Source of the DNA: JBCAWW01 sp039024315
GTDB lineage: Bacteria; Bacteroidota; Bacteroidia; J057
DNA: 64,000 nt
Reading direction: 5' to 3'
NCBI GenBank assembly: GCA_039024315.1
Contig: JBCCQN010000002.1
Location: 62,001-126,000 of the forward strand
In this document: positions 26,345 to 35,190 of the stretch, piece after piece
Layout of the letters: each line of letters begins with the position of its first letter
Position numbering within the stretch: the first letter of the stretch is position 1
Program-made: the position numbers and the translations under genes
The notes under the pieces: generated by a model
Database searches by the model: none
What the model was told of the DNA's origin: nothing
What the model saw: only the letters and a program-made list of their open reading frames with translations

Positions 26345-26884
26345 CTAGAACCAATAACCGACACCTGCCGTCAGCAACACTCTGACAAAAGGTCCGTCAT
26401 ATTTTCCATCACCAAGGAAATCATTTTCATTGACCACATCAATAACTGGGGGCAGCCAGAGGGTAGGTCCAAAATATAAATCAATGCCTTTTTCTTGAGG
26501 TCTGTAGTTATAAAACAAATCTATCATCGGCATTACTACAAACTTCCTTCTTTCAAATAAGGGCTCATCAATAGGATTGACCGAAAGGTATTCGCGCCCA
26601 GCAATCAGGCTTAAGGCGGGTTGGAAGCCATGTTGTCCAGTACCAAAGCGATAGGCCGCCTCAACGGCTCCACCAACTACTGCTCCTTCAGAGGTTTCTC
26701 CAATCGCAGTGAAGCCTCCCCCAAAACGCCAAGCATCTAGCTCATAGCGATACATAAATTGGCCGGCTACTGGCACCGCAGCCGCATAAAAAAAAGTGCC
26801 ATTCAGTTTTACATAAGCTCCGTGCTGAGCTTGAAGGCTAATCAGCACAAATGCAAAGACAAAAAGCAAGCTGAGTCGTTTCAT
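26345..26884 (-). CDS. outer-membrane beta-barrel-like protein
   Basis: 179 residues from the ATG at 26884. The frame stays open further upstream, but MKRLSLLFVFAFVLISLQAQ is a clean signal peptide, so I start there. The mature part alternates polar and hydrophobic residues and ends with RVLLTAGVGYWF, an aromatic terminus typical of small barrels. No specific family assigned. The VOC gene ends 10 bases upstream of this start in the same direction. Confidence 0.7.
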   Translation of the reverse strand: MKRLSLLFVFAFVLISLQAQHGAYVKLNGTFFYAAAVPVAGQFMYRYELDAWRFGGGFTAIGETSEGAVVGGAVEAAYRFGTGQHGFQPALSLIAGREYLSVNPIDEPLFERRKFVVMPMIDLFYNYRPQEKGIDLYFGPTLWLPPVIDVVNENDFLGDGKYDGPFVRVLLTAGVGYWF

Positions 26885-26894
26885 AATGATATTT

Positions 26895-27266
26895 TTAGTT
26901 TGCAAGACTTTTTCCAAAGACAAGCCTATTGCCATCAGGGTCGCACAGCTCAAACTCTCGCATCTGATAATCGGTATCTTGCGGTGGTCCAAGGACTGGG
27001 GTCTGGCGTTCGAGGAACTCGGCATAAAGCTCATCTACATCATATACAAATATATAGAGGATAGCTTTAGGACTCACATTTTCCATCTCAGTCTCACTTA
27101 GATGCAAACTGACCTTATCGCCTCGGTGCAAAACCCCATAGCTCGGCGGATCTTGCCACAGAAAGCCAATTGTAAAACCCAGCTTGTCTTCATACCACTT
27201 CGCAGAAACACCGACATCCGCAACGGGGAAAACAGAAGCTGAATGAGAAAACAACTCTTTTTTCAT
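26895..27266 (-). CDS. VOC (glyoxalase/bleomycin-resistance) family protein
   Basis: 123 residues with the paired beta-alpha-beta-beta-beta modules of the vicinal oxygen chelate fold: VFPVADVGVSAKWYEDKLGFTIGF at the start and MREFELCDPDGNRLVFGKS at the end. Potential metal ligands are in VSLHLSE and the terminal FELCDPDGN. Substrate cannot be predicted. It is 10 bases from the barrel gene downstream. Confidence 0.8.
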   Translation of the reverse strand: MKKELFSHSASVFPVADVGVSAKWYEDKLGFTIGFLWQDPPSYGVLHRGDKVSLHLSETEMENVSPKAILYIFVYDVDELYAEFLERQTPVLGPPQDTDYQMREFELCDPDGNRLVFGKSLAN

Positions 27267-27269
27267 CCT

Positions 27270-27395
27270 ATCAAGTACTTAGACAATAGTATTTAGTATT
27301 AAGACCCAGGAAAAGTGGACTATGTAGTTCAGGGAGACCCTTTTTCTTTATACATAATACTCCCGAAAGCTTTCGGGATACTTTCTACCCTATAC
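27270..27395 (+). repeat. intergenic palindromic repeat, copy d (full)
   Basis: The best-preserved copy. Starts TCAAGTACTTAGACAATAG, then TATTTAGTATTAAGACCCAG. The right half has AATACTCCCGAAAGCTTTCG, completing the palindrome CCCGAAAGCTTTCGGG, then ATACTTTCTACCCTATACTTA. It fills the whole gap between the VOC and DUF2461 genes. Confidence 0.7.
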
Positions 27396-28064
27396 TTACT
27401 TCTTGAGTCCCCTTAATATAAAAGTATTCATCGGCTTAGTAGCCGCATAGTATTCCAGCACCTTTTCTTTCCAGCCATCTTCCATGATCGCCTTGGCGGG
27501 AAACTTGGCGAAGTAATAAAAGCTTTTGTTAAAAAGTAAAGGCTGAGTTTCGGCCGCCTCAGCAAACTCTTTGGGAATACGTTTATTTTTTTCTCCTTTG
27601 ATCTCACCAAACTTCTCTACAAAGGTCTTATCCATTAACAGCTCAGCAAATTCTTTTGGATGAGAGGCGATGTGTTCTCGCAAGGAATAGAGTGGTTCCT
27701 TTTCAATCTTGTAAGCCCCACTGTAAATACTAGCTTCATTGGCGTTAAACTCTACATATAAGCCGGGATGATCCATTGACTTTTTACCTCCCGCGGATAT
27801 CAAAGCTGAAACTTGAGTTTTATAGGGAGATTTATCCTTGCTAAAGCGAATATCCCGGTTGATGCGAAATATAGCGTCTTTGGCATCCATTTGGATATCG
27901 TCCCCTATATCATTGAGGCCTTCAATAAGATCTTGGACAAAAAGTTTGAAGGGATTTTTGACGTAAGTTTCGTAACGCTTTTTATTCGCGTGAAACCAAT
28001 CTCGGTGATTGTTCTTCTCCAGTTCTTGGAAGAAATTGATAAATTCTGCTTCAAAATAGGGCAT
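27396..28064 (-). CDS. DUF2461 / TIGR02453 family protein
   Basis: 222 residues, cytoplasmic, and close to full family length. Hallmarks are FFQELEKNNHRDWFHANKKRYE at the start, split here as FFQELEKNNHRDWF and ANKKRYE, then FRINRDIRFSKDKSPYKT, GLYVEF and FYYFAKFPAKAIM. The biochemical role of this family is not known to me. Confidence 0.88.
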   Translation of the reverse strand: MPYFEAEFINFFQELEKNNHRDWFHANKKRYETYVKNPFKLFVQDLIEGLNDIGDDIQMDAKDAIFRINRDIRFSKDKSPYKTQVSALISAGGKKSMDHPGLYVEFNANEASIYSGAYKIEKEPLYSLREHIASHPKEFAELLMDKTFVEKFGEIKGEKNKRIPKEFAEAAETQPLLFNKSFYYFAKFPAKAIMEDGWKEKVLEYYAATKPMNTFILRGLKK

Positions 28065-28220
28065 AGGGATTTACATTTCGGTAAATGATTGCCCTGGTAA
28101 TTGGGAAGTTAAGATACAAAGTATCAGTTGATATATCCGCACACATTTCCTAAAAATGCCTTTTCCATATTGGGGCAAAGTTGTTAATTGCACAACTTAT
28201 ATATAGGACTTTCTGCCTGC

Positions 28221-30953
28221 ATGATGAAAATACGCTTCAAAATTCACTACCACACCCAGTGGGGGCAAAATCTTTATGTCTCCGGCTCATTCAACGAATT
28301 AGGACAATGGGATCCCCAACTCGCTATCCCCATGTTCCATCTAGCTGATGGTAACTGGGAGGTACAAATTGAAGGGGACAAAATCCCCCATGATTTTCAG
28401 TACAAATACCTCATCAAATCCGATGCTGGCAGCAAAGTCGAGTGGGAATGGGGTAAAAATCGTCAGTTCTCAGCCCACGGCCTTGATTATGAAGAATTAG
28501 AATTTAAAGACTCTTGGCAGGTAGGAGGCGATCAAGAGAATGCTTGGTTGAGCTCAGCCTTTACCGAAGTCCTCATGCGTCGGAAAGCCCGAAGGACTAA
28601 GCTCAAAGTCAAAGACGCGGAAGCTCCCCAACATCGTTTTCAAATCGTAGCCCCAAGAGTCGGCAGCGACTATCAAATTTGTCTCATTGGCGAAGGAAAA
28701 GGTCTGGGTAATTGGGACGAAAAAAAAGCAATCGTCCTTGATGACGCCAATTATCCCATCTGGCAAACCCAACTCTCTTTGGGTGAGTTTAGTAAACCCA
28801 TTGAATACAAATACGGCATTTACGACAAAAAGCAAAAACGCATTCTCACTTGGGAAAGCGGCTTCAATCGAGTCCTTCGCCCTACGGACCGTCCAAGCCG
28901 TAAGCGCCTCAGCATCTTGACCGACACTCGCTTTCGCTACCCTGATGGTAATTGGAAAGGAAGTGGAGTAGCCATTCCGGTCTTTTCTCTACGCTCTGAT
29001 AGTAGCTGTGGTGTCGGAGAGTTTTTAGACCTGCGTGCCATGATCGACTGGTCGGTAGAGGTAGGGATGAAACTAGTCCAGATTCTCCCCATCAATGATA
29101 CGAGCGCTACCAATACTTGGGTAGATTCCTATCCCTACAGTGCAATTTCCGTCTTTGCCTTGCACCCCATGTACGCCAATCTAGAGGCTATGGGTGTACT
29201 TAAGGCCCCTGGGCAAAGAGCGGAGTTCAAACGTATCGGCGAGACACTGAATCAATTAAGCGAAATTGATTATGAGGCGGTCATGGAAACCAAAAACCGC
29301 TATTTCAAGCTGATCTATGAGCAGGATAAGGCCAAAACATTCCGCTTGAAGGCCTACAAAAATTTCTTGGACGAGCATGAAAGTTGGCTTAAGCCCTATG
29401 CGGTCTTCTGCATGCTCAAAGAGCGCTATGGCACTGCCGACTTCAATCAGTGGCCTCAATACAGTACCATAGATCAAAAAACCATTGATCAGCTAGCGGA
29501 TCCTAAGGGTAAAGATTACGATGAAATTGCCCTCTATTACTTCATTCAGTATCATCTGCATATTCAGCTCAAATCTGTTTCTGATTATGCCAACGAAAAG
29601 GGAGTAGTCTTTAAAGGCGACTTACCGATAGGGGTGTATCGCCATAGTGTTGATGCTTGGCAGCATCCAGAATTATACTTCATGAACGCCCAAGCGGGAG
29701 CACCACCTGACGCTTTTGCCGTCAAAGGACAAAACTGGCGCTTTCCGACCTACAATTGGGCAAGAATGGCTCAAGATGGCTACGCTTGGTGGCGCGCCCG
29801 ACTCACGCACATGGCGCAGTATTTTGATGCCTATCGCATCGATCATATTTTGGGCTTTTTCCGCATTTGGCAGATCCCCGATCACGCTGTTGAGGGGCTT
29901 TTGGGACAATTCAATCCTTCTCTTCCTTTTTCTGTCGAGGAACTGCAGCATTGGGGTATTTGGTGGGATGAAGCGCGCTACACCAAGCCTTACATCCTAA
30001 CCCATATGTTGGAGCAGTACTTCGGTTCCAATGCGGAAGGAGTCAAGCAAGAATTTCTAGATGATCTTGGCTATGATATTTGGCAGCTCAAAGAGTCGGT
30101 CAATACCCAACGCAAAATCGAAGCCTATATCCATGCTGAAATAGAGAAGGATGCCAGTCGCTCAGAGTGGTTCCACAGCATCCAAGAGGGCCTTTATGGG
30201 CTTTGCTCAGAAGTGTTGTTTATCCCCTCCATCACTGGTAAAGGCTTTGATCCTCGGATAGCCATGCACCACACTTACTCCTATCAGGAGCTAGACGACC
30301 ACCACAAATCTAGGCTCAACGAGATTTATAACCACTATTTCTACCACCGCCATGAAAGCTTTTGGCGCGATCAAGCCTTAATTAAGCTTCCGGCCATTCA
30401 GTCGGCCACCAATATGTTAGTTTGTGGAGAAGACCTTGGTATGGTACCTGATTCCGTGCCGGGAGTGATGCAGGAGCGAGGGATTTTGAGCTTAGAAATC
30501 CAGCGTATGCCCAAGGATCCGAAACAAGAGTTTGCCCATCCTGCAGACGCACCTTATATGTCAGTAGTTTCCCCTTCTACTCACGACATGGCTACGCTTA
30601 GGGGTTGGTGGGAAGAAGAGCGCGCTGTCAGCGAACGCTTCTACTCACAAATTATGGGACAATCAGGAGAGGCCCCTTGGTTTTGCGAGCCTTGGATCGC
30701 AAGAGAGATCATTGCACAGCATATGTATAGTCCGAGTATGTGGGCCATTTTTCCGCTGCAAGACCTCTTAGCCATCGATGGTGACATTCGACGTGAGAAT
30801 CCCCATGATGAGCGCATCAATGTCCCAGCTAACCCTGAGCACTATTGGCGCTATCGCATGCACCTAAGCCTTGAGCAATTGGCTGCTAGTGATAGCTTTA
30901 ATACCAGTCTAAGGCATTTAATCAAAGATTCAGGGAGAGATGAGGCTTATTAA
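28221..30953 (+). CDS. malQ: 4-alpha-glucanotransferase (amylomaltase) with two CBM20 domains
   Basis: Transfers alpha-1,4-glucan segments and releases glucose in maltodextrin metabolism. I start at ATGATG 28221 rather than an in-frame TTG at 28188, giving about 910 residues. Two starch-binding CBM20 modules lie near 3-95 (LYVSGSFNELGQWD) and 125-235 (ICLIGEGKGLGNWDEKKA). The GH77 domain follows, with nucleophile Asp541 in YRIDHILGFFRIW, acid/base Glu737 in CGEDLGMVPDSVPG and STHDMATLRGWW. Tandem N-terminal CBM20 plus GH77 is the Bacteroidota and plant DPE2-like architecture. The next gene overlaps its end by 14 bases. Confidence 0.95.
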   Translation: MMKIRFKIHYHTQWGQNLYVSGSFNELGQWDPQLAIPMFHLADGNWEVQIEGDKIPHDFQYKYLIKSDAGSKVEWEWGKNRQFSAHGLDYEELEFKDSWQVGGDQENAWLSSAFTEVLMRRKARRTKLKVKDAEAPQHRFQIVAPRVGSDYQICLIGEGKGLGNWDEKKAIVLDDANYPIWQTQLSLGEFSKPIEYKYGIYDKKQKRILTWESGFNRVLRPTDRPSRKRLSILTDTRFRYPDGNWKGSGVAIPVFSLRSDSSCGVGEFLDLRAMIDWSVEVGMKLVQILPINDTSATNTWVDSYPYSAISVFALHPMYANLEAMGVLKAPGQRAEFKRIGETLNQLSEIDYEAVMETKNRYFKLIYEQDKAKTFRLKAYKNFLDEHESWLKPYAVFCMLKERYGTADFNQWPQYSTIDQKTIDQLADPKGKDYDEIALYYFIQYHLHIQLKSVSDYANEKGVVFKGDLPIGVYRHSVDAWQHPELYFMNAQAGAPPDAFAVKGQNWRFPTYNWARMAQDGYAWWRARLTHMAQYFDAYRIDHILGFFRIWQIPDHAVEGLLGQFNPSLPFSVEELQHWGIWWDEARYTKPYILTHMLEQYFGSNAEGVKQEFLDDLGYDIWQLKESVNTQRKIEAYIHAEIEKDASRSEWFHSIQEGLYGLCSEVLFIPSITGKGFDPRIAMHHTYSYQELDDHHKSRLNEIYNHYFYHRHESFWRDQALIKLPAIQSATNMLVCGEDLGMVPDSVPGVMQERGILSLEIQRMPKDPKQEFAHPADAPYMSVVSPSTHDMATLRGWWEEERAVSERFYSQIMGQSGEAPWFCEPWIAREIIAQHMYSPSMWAIFPLQDLLAIDGDIRRENPHDERINVPANPEHYWRYRMHLSLEQLAASDSFNTSLRHLIKDSGRDEAY
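30623..30642 (+). repeat. hairpin-AACGCT element inside malQ
   Basis: Stem CGCT, loop GTC, stem AGCG, then AACGCTTCT, sense with malQ (AVSERFYS). Confidence 0.4.
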
Positions 30954-31572
30954 TTTCCTTAGTTACAGAGGCGCTAGCCTTCTAATGCTGGGCCTTTTCT
31001 GGTCTCAAGGCCTATCTGCTCAAACTATTAAGAGTAAAAAGTACTTCCCTTTAGTCGAAGGGAGTCGATACACCTATATTGGTCTGTTCGATAAGAAAGA
31101 ATACACCAAAGCCATCATTTGTCAAGCTCATACTACAGAAGAAGGTGTCAAATTTTACTACTTTAGAGAAACTGCAGATCCTAATAGTATCATTGGATCC
31201 AATATGTTTGGGCTGGGCTCATATAGTATTACCAAAGATGGGATTGTAAACGCAGAAACCTTTTGGTGGAGAGATTTAGCCAAACTAGATCAGTTGGTCC
31301 CTCAGCTCCTGCTACCCAAAAAGTTCAGATTGCAAAATCCGCCGATTTTGCAGCTAGATGCTGGCAAAGCACAAAAAACAGTCAAATTTCTTAGCCTAGA
31401 GGATGTAAGCGTTCCCCAAGGGAAATATAAAAATTGCCTCAAAGTGCATATCAAGACTGTTTGGGATTCTGGTACGGTCTATAATGAGTATATCTGGCTG
31501 GCTAAAGGGGTAGGCATGGTCAAATGGCAGAAGACTACGGGCAGAATTGATGAACTGACCTATTTTAAGTAA
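30940..31572 (+). CDS. secreted hypothetical protein
   Basis: 210 residues with a signal peptide ending LSAQ near 28. The remainder is a beta-rich domain (YFPLVEGSRYTYIG, SYSITKDGIVN, EDVSVPQGKYKNCLKVHIK, YIWLAKGVGMVKWQ). The phrase pattern of VPxGxxxNCLKV and GVGMVK is common in uncharacterised Bacteroidota exported proteins. The ATG overlaps the end of malQ by 14 bases, so co-translation is likely although no functional link is evident. Confidence 0.7.
   Translation: MRLINFLSYRGASLLMLGLFWSQGLSAQTIKSKKYFPLVEGSRYTYIGLFDKKEYTKAIICQAHTTEEGVKFYYFRETADPNSIIGSNMFGLGSYSITKDGIVNAETFWWRDLAKLDQLVPQLLLPKKFRLQNPPILQLDAGKAQKTVKFLSLEDVSVPQGKYKNCLKVHIKTVWDSGTVYNEYIWLAKGVGMVKWQKTTGRIDELTYFK
31406..31422 (-). 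repeat. hairpin-AACGCT element (three-pair stem)
   Basis: On the minus strand: CCC-TTG-GGG then AACGCTTAC. Sense codons (VSVPQG) suit the protein family, so this copy is weak. Confidence 0.25.
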
Positions 31573-31694
31573 AGAGTAGAAAGTATCCCGAAAGCTTTCG
31601 GGAGTATTAAGTACAGAGAAAAGGTCTCTATGAACCATATAGCCCAGTTTTCCGAAGTCTATATACTGGATACTATTTTCTAAGTACTTAAGTC
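31571..31694 (-). repeat. intergenic palindromic repeat, copy e (inverted)
   Basis: Reverse-oriented copy between convergent genes: AAGTATCCCGAAAGCTTTCG opening the palindrome, and at the other end ACTATTTTCTAAGTACTTAAG, matching the start of copy d on the opposite strand. Confidence 0.65.
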
Positions 31695-32234
31695 TTAAAT
31701 CTCTTCGATTCCTTCCAAAAACAGAGTCCAAACATATTGCTTTTCCTTGCCAAATTTTTTGGGGAGGTATTGCAGACTGATTGCGGCCTCATAGGTTTTT
31801 CCCCGCTCATCGCGGAACGCTAATCTTCCTAGCTGTTTCTTTTTGCTGGTAGTGCCTAATTTTTGCTGCCAGGCAAAACTGTTGGGTTCTATCTGAAAGG
31901 GAGGGAGTTGAGCGTTCCGCAAAGCGGTAAAGTACGCCTCTAAACTCATCCCTAGCACTTGACCAGCATCCTCACCAAAACTAGCGCGAGCCATTCCTTC
32001 TAGGTGATCCAACATTTCTGCTGGATAAGCAGTATCAGCAAGCACTAAAGTGTATTCACAAAAGTCTTTAAGCTTTTGCTCTGCCCGTAAGCTAAAGGCT
32101 TCTAGTTGGGATTGATTCAAGCGATTGCGACCAAAATCTCGCTCCAAGCGCTCCATATTTGAAAGCGGTTCCATCGCAGATTGGCCTAGTAGCGAACTCG
32201 GCAAAAACAACAATATGTAGATGAGCTTTTTCAT
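31695..32234 (-). CDS. exported hypothetical protein, partner of upstream membrane protein
   Basis: 179 residues with a signal peptide (LIYILLFLPSSLLGQ). A helical first half is followed by a small beta region (LGRLAFRDERGKTYEAAISLQ, here split as LGRLAFRDERGK and YEAAISLQ). No family recognised. Its ATG overlaps the stop of the upstream gene by 4 bases, a sign of translational coupling. The gene carries two hairpin-AACGCT elements, at 31803 and 31909. Confidence 0.6.
   Translation of the reverse strand: MKKLIYILLFLPSSLLGQSAMEPLSNMERLERDFGRNRLNQSQLEAFSLRAEQKLKDFCEYTLVLADTAYPAEMLDHLEGMARASFGEDAGQVLGMSLEAYFTALRNAQLPPFQIEPNSFAWQQKLGTTSKKKQLGRLAFRDERGKTYEAAISLQYLPKKFGKEKQYVWTLFLEGIEEI
31803..31825 (+). 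repeat. hairpin-AACGCTAAT element
   Basis: Stem CCGC, loop TCATC, stem GCGG, then AACGCTAATC. Full nine-base tail match to the intergenic copy at 4145. Confidence 0.6.
31909..31927 (-). repeat. hairpin-AACGCT element
   Basis: On the minus strand: stem CCGC, loop TTT, stem GCGG, then AACGCTCAA. Only 83 bases from the element at 31803 and on the other strand. Confidence 0.55.
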
Positions 32235-33151
32235 GGCTTTTGTTGAAAGCGGAGGCCTACAATTTTATCTCCTTGGTAAACCGTCTCGATAATCTCTAGA
32301 TTCCTTAAACTATTGATAGGCGTAATCAATTTATTGATAAACTCCTCTTTGTTAAACATTTCCATCCCTACTTGGCCTTGGGGTAGCACCTGAAATATAC
32401 GTGCATTGTCAGCAAATATTTGATTGAGTTGCTCCCGTCGCTTGGTCCAATCCTCTAGCTTTGCGGTAGAGAAATAATGGATCATGAGGGCATAATCATC
32501 CTTTTGCAAGAGGATCTTTTCTCCCTCCAACCATTCATTTTGGATCGCCGCCAAAGTATCCGTATGATAGTACGGTGCTTGTATGATCAAGCTCTGGCCT
32601 CGATACTTTTTGGCGATACTCACACAGCCACTACTATCGACTTCCAGCGGCACCACTAGCTGTTTATTGGCTTGCCATACGCTGACTTTAATCTGACTTG
32701 GGTACAGAAGTGGTCCTCCGTCTGCGTCGGCAAAACATAAAGAACGTTTTTTTACAGGCCACATAAAGGCCATCAAGATTCCCACTAAACCTAAACCTCC
32801 TACAACCGCCGGCCACCATTTGAAAGTTCGCTGGCTTTGGGAGATCGGTATTTTTTCATCCCTACGGGGAACGCTTTGACTTTGCTTGAAGGTTTCCCAA
32901 TTCGCAAAACCTGCGTACTGGCTCAGCATATTGAGCAGATCGATCCGAGGTAGTTTGTCCCCCCGCGATTGTTTGATGTGGGTATAAAACCACTTTTCGC
33001 TCAACCGCCCCTGCACCTGCTCAGCTAAGTCTTCTTGAAACAAGACGATTTCCTGGCCTTTCCACTCTTGAATAGGGGGGCAATGCGGATAGCTTTGGCG
33101 AAACCGTTGTTCAACCGCAGCTTTTAAGGCTTGGAAATATCCTTCTTGCAT
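32231..33151 (-). CDS. single-pass membrane protein with cytoplasmic N-terminal domain
   Basis: 306 residues. An N-terminal soluble domain of about 95 residues ends in IDLLNMLSQYAGFANWETFK. A linker, one transmembrane helix near 116-133 (VVGGLGLVGILMAFMW) and a periplasmic domain of about 170 residues follow. The first domain recalls cytoplasmic sensor or DNA-binding-like domains seen before a single helix in Bacteroidota proteins, but I cannot name it. Forms a coupled pair with the exported 179-residue protein. Function unknown. Confidence 0.6.
   Translation of the reverse strand: MQEGYFQALKAAVEQRFRQSYPHCPPIQEWKGQEIVLFQEDLAEQVQGRLSEKWFYTHIKQSRGDKLPRIDLLNMLSQYAGFANWETFKQSQSVPRRDEKIPISQSQRTFKWWPAVVGGLGLVGILMAFMWPVKKRSLCFADADGGPLLYPSQIKVSVWQANKQLVVPLEVDSSGCVSIAKKYRGQSLIIQAPYYHTDTLAAIQNEWLEGEKILLQKDDYALMIHYFSTAKLEDWTKRREQLNQIFADNARIFQVLPQGQVGMEMFNKEEFINKLITPINSLRNLEIIETVYQGDKIVGLRFQQKP
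32859..32880 (+). repeat. hairpin-AACGCT element
   Basis: CCC-TACG-GGG then AACGCTTTGAC, antisense to the linker of the membrane protein (QSVPRRDE). Confidence 0.4.
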
Positions 33152-33200
33152 GCATTCAAATTATACAATTTTCTTGGCTCAGCCTTCATAGAAAATCGCT

Positions 33201-33226
33201 TTTTACAATTGTAAAACGTTTTACAA
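33201..33226. promoter_or_regulatory. three alternating TTGTAAAA half-sites (overlapping palindromes)
   Basis: TTTTACAATTGTAAAA (33201-33216) overlaps TTGTAAAACGTTTTACAA (33209-33226); both are perfect palindromes sharing the middle half-site. They lie in the 141-base divergent gap between the membrane-protein gene and the SIMPL gene, a natural place for an operator. A weaker stem AAAGGCT / AGCCTTT follows at once. Confidence 0.5.
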
Positions 33227-33292
33227 AGGCTTTACGAGCCTTTTGCAAAGCTTTTTAGCTCACTCTTCCCTATTTGGAGGAAAACGAAAATC

Positions 33293-34318
33293 ATGAAACG
33301 ACTATTTTTCCTGCTTTGTGGAATGGGACTTTATTCTATCCTTACAGCCCAACATGCTGGTAACATACATCAACAACAGCCCATTAAAAGTCAGCATTTA
33401 CAACAAGCTCCCGCTCAACAAAGTAACCAATTTGCCCCGCCCACTTTAGATCCCAACTATTTTTACGTCAACGTAAAGGTACTCTACAATCAAGTGCCGG
33501 ATGCTTTCCTCGCCATCTTCAATGTCATGCAACTGGGCCAAGATGCCGAGGATGCCAATGCACAAATGGGTACCCGCATTGAAGCTATTTTGGAAGGTCT
33601 AGCAAAGATAGGCGTTCCTCGAACAGAGGTCTTTATTGATATGATCTCTCAAATCCCTATTTATGAATACGAAGTGCAGAAAAAGGTATTTAGTAAAACT
33701 TATCAGGAAATACCCGCTGGGATTGAATTACAAAAAAACCTGCACGTGAGATTTAAAGACGGCAATTTGATGGAGAAAATCGTGCGCCTAATGGCGCAGC
33801 AAGAAGTCTTCGAGCTCGTCAAGGTCGATTATCTCATCAAAGATCAAGGCAAAATCCTGCAAGAGGTCCGCAAAGCGGCTCTTGAATATAGTCAAGAAGA
33901 AATCAAGTCATATAGCGCGTTAGGCGTTAAATACGACACCCTGCCAGTTTTATTTAATGACAGCCGTAAGGTGATTTTTCCACTCACGCGCTATATGAGT
34001 TATCCTTCTAAAGCCAGCAGCTCTTTGAAGGAAAAGATCAAAGACCCTTCTCAAGTCAAACAGGTGCGGACGCCAAAAGTGGTTTACTATCAAGCTTTGC
34101 CAACGGATGATTATTCGGTAGTCATCAATCCTTTGGTAAATGAGCCCTGCGTACAGTTTCACTACGAATTGATGCTGCGCTATCAATTGTACATCCCTCC
34201 AGTACAAGTACGAGTGGAGCAAAAAACCATACGCGAGAAAGAATACATTATTTTGACTCCTGACGGTAATGCGAGGACTTTGGAGCTAAACCGCACCGAA
34301 GAAAATGATGATAATTGA
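33293..34318 (+). CDS. SIMPL-domain (DUF541) exported protein
   Basis: 341 residues. Signal peptide to residue about 19 (SILTAQ), a Gln-rich low-complexity linker (HQQQPIKSQHLQQAPAQQ), then a SIMPL-like domain with YVNVKVLYNQVPDAFLAIF, ILEGLAKIGVPRTEVFIDMIS and a long helical end. SIMPL/BP26-like proteins are periplasmic or surface oligomers of poorly known role. A clear GGAGG lies 13 bases before the ATG, which few genes here have. It ends one base from the convergent TauE/SafE gene. Confidence 0.65.
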   Translation: MKRLFFLLCGMGLYSILTAQHAGNIHQQQPIKSQHLQQAPAQQSNQFAPPTLDPNYFYVNVKVLYNQVPDAFLAIFNVMQLGQDAEDANAQMGTRIEAILEGLAKIGVPRTEVFIDMISQIPIYEYEVQKKVFSKTYQEIPAGIELQKNLHVRFKDGNLMEKIVRLMAQQEVFELVKVDYLIKDQGKILQEVRKAALEYSQEEIKSYSALGVKYDTLPVLFNDSRKVIFPLTRYMSYPSKASSSLKEKIKDPSQVKQVRTPKVVYYQALPTDDYSVVINPLVNEPCVQFHYELMLRYQLYIPPVQVRVEQKTIREKEYIILTPDGNARTLELNRTEENDDN

Positions 34319-34319
34319 G

Positions 34320-35129
34320 TTAAAAGGCAGAAGCAATCAGATCCCATAAGCCCAAAAACTTACTAGCAGATACCAGTACTATCAGTACTAATAAACGATG
34401 AATCCAGAGATTGGCGTTCGGGACCTTCGAAGCAAAGCGGACGCCAATCATCGCCCCAATCGATTGAAATACTGCCATCGATAAGCCAAAGCCAATGTGA
34501 ACCTGCTGATTGATAAAAAAGATGATTAGGGCTGGAATACTAAAGCAAAAGACAATCAAGAGCTTGATCGCATTGGCATCTTTTAAGCTGTATTTGGCGG
34601 CTAGAACCAAACCCGCTAGGAGAAACAAACCGACACCCGCTTGGATAAATCCGCCATATAAGCCGATAGCAAAAAATATCAGTAATCTTTGCCAACTGCG
34701 ATTTTTGCTAGGATCAGGCTCCGACTCTCGGATCCACCTTTTGGGATTGAGCAGTAACACAAAAAACATAAAAACCATCAAGCCACCGATGGCATAGTTC
34801 ATCAATCTTTCATCAAAAGTGGCTGCCACACTTGAACCAACAATGGCCCCAAAGATCGTAGGAGCGATTAGCCAAAGGCTATGTTGGAAGCTTACCCCAC
34901 CCGTTTTACGGAACGCTAATATCCCTACGCCACTTTGAATCAATACCCCTATCCGATTGGTGCCATTGGCAATCGGTGCAGGGAGTCCACAGATAAAGAT
35001 AAAGATCGGCAAGGTGATTAAGGAGCCACTTCCAGCCAAGGTGTTAATGACACCCGTAAAAACGCCAGCAAAGCCAAATAGCAGCCATTCTGAAAGGCTA
35101 AGGTCTAGACTAAACATTTCCCCAAACAT
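34320..35129 (-). CDS. TauE/SafE-family membrane transporter
   Basis: 269 residues with 8 predicted helices. Repeated signatures of the family are visible: FTGVINTLAGSGSLITLPIFI in the first half (split as FTGVINTLAGSGSLI and LPIFI) and GFIQAGVGLFLLAGL in the second. Members export sulfite, sulfoacetate or other organosulfur anions. The substrate cannot be fixed here. Stand-alone gene. Confidence 0.88.
   Translation of the reverse strand: MFGEMFSLDLSLSEWLLFGFAGVFTGVINTLAGSGSLITLPIFIFICGLPAPIANGTNRIGVLIQSGVGILAFRKTGGVSFQHSLWLIAPTIFGAIVGSSVAATFDERLMNYAIGGLMVFMFFVLLLNPKRWIRESEPDPSKNRSWQRLLIFFAIGLYGGFIQAGVGLFLLAGLVLAAKYSLKDANAIKLLIVFCFSIPALIIFFINQQVHIGFGLSMAVFQSIGAMIGVRFASKVPNANLWIHRLLVLIVLVSASKFLGLWDLIASAF
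34901..34920 (+). repeat. hairpin-AACGCTAAT element
   Basis: Stem CCGT, loop TTT, stem ACGG, then AACGCTAAT, antisense to the TauE/SafE gene. The tail matches 4145 and 31803 exactly while the stem is unrelated. Confidence 0.55.
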
Positions 35130-35190
35130 GGCGCAAATTAGCTTTTCGCCTACTTGAATTCCTAATTTCTTTGCGAATCAATTTACTACG

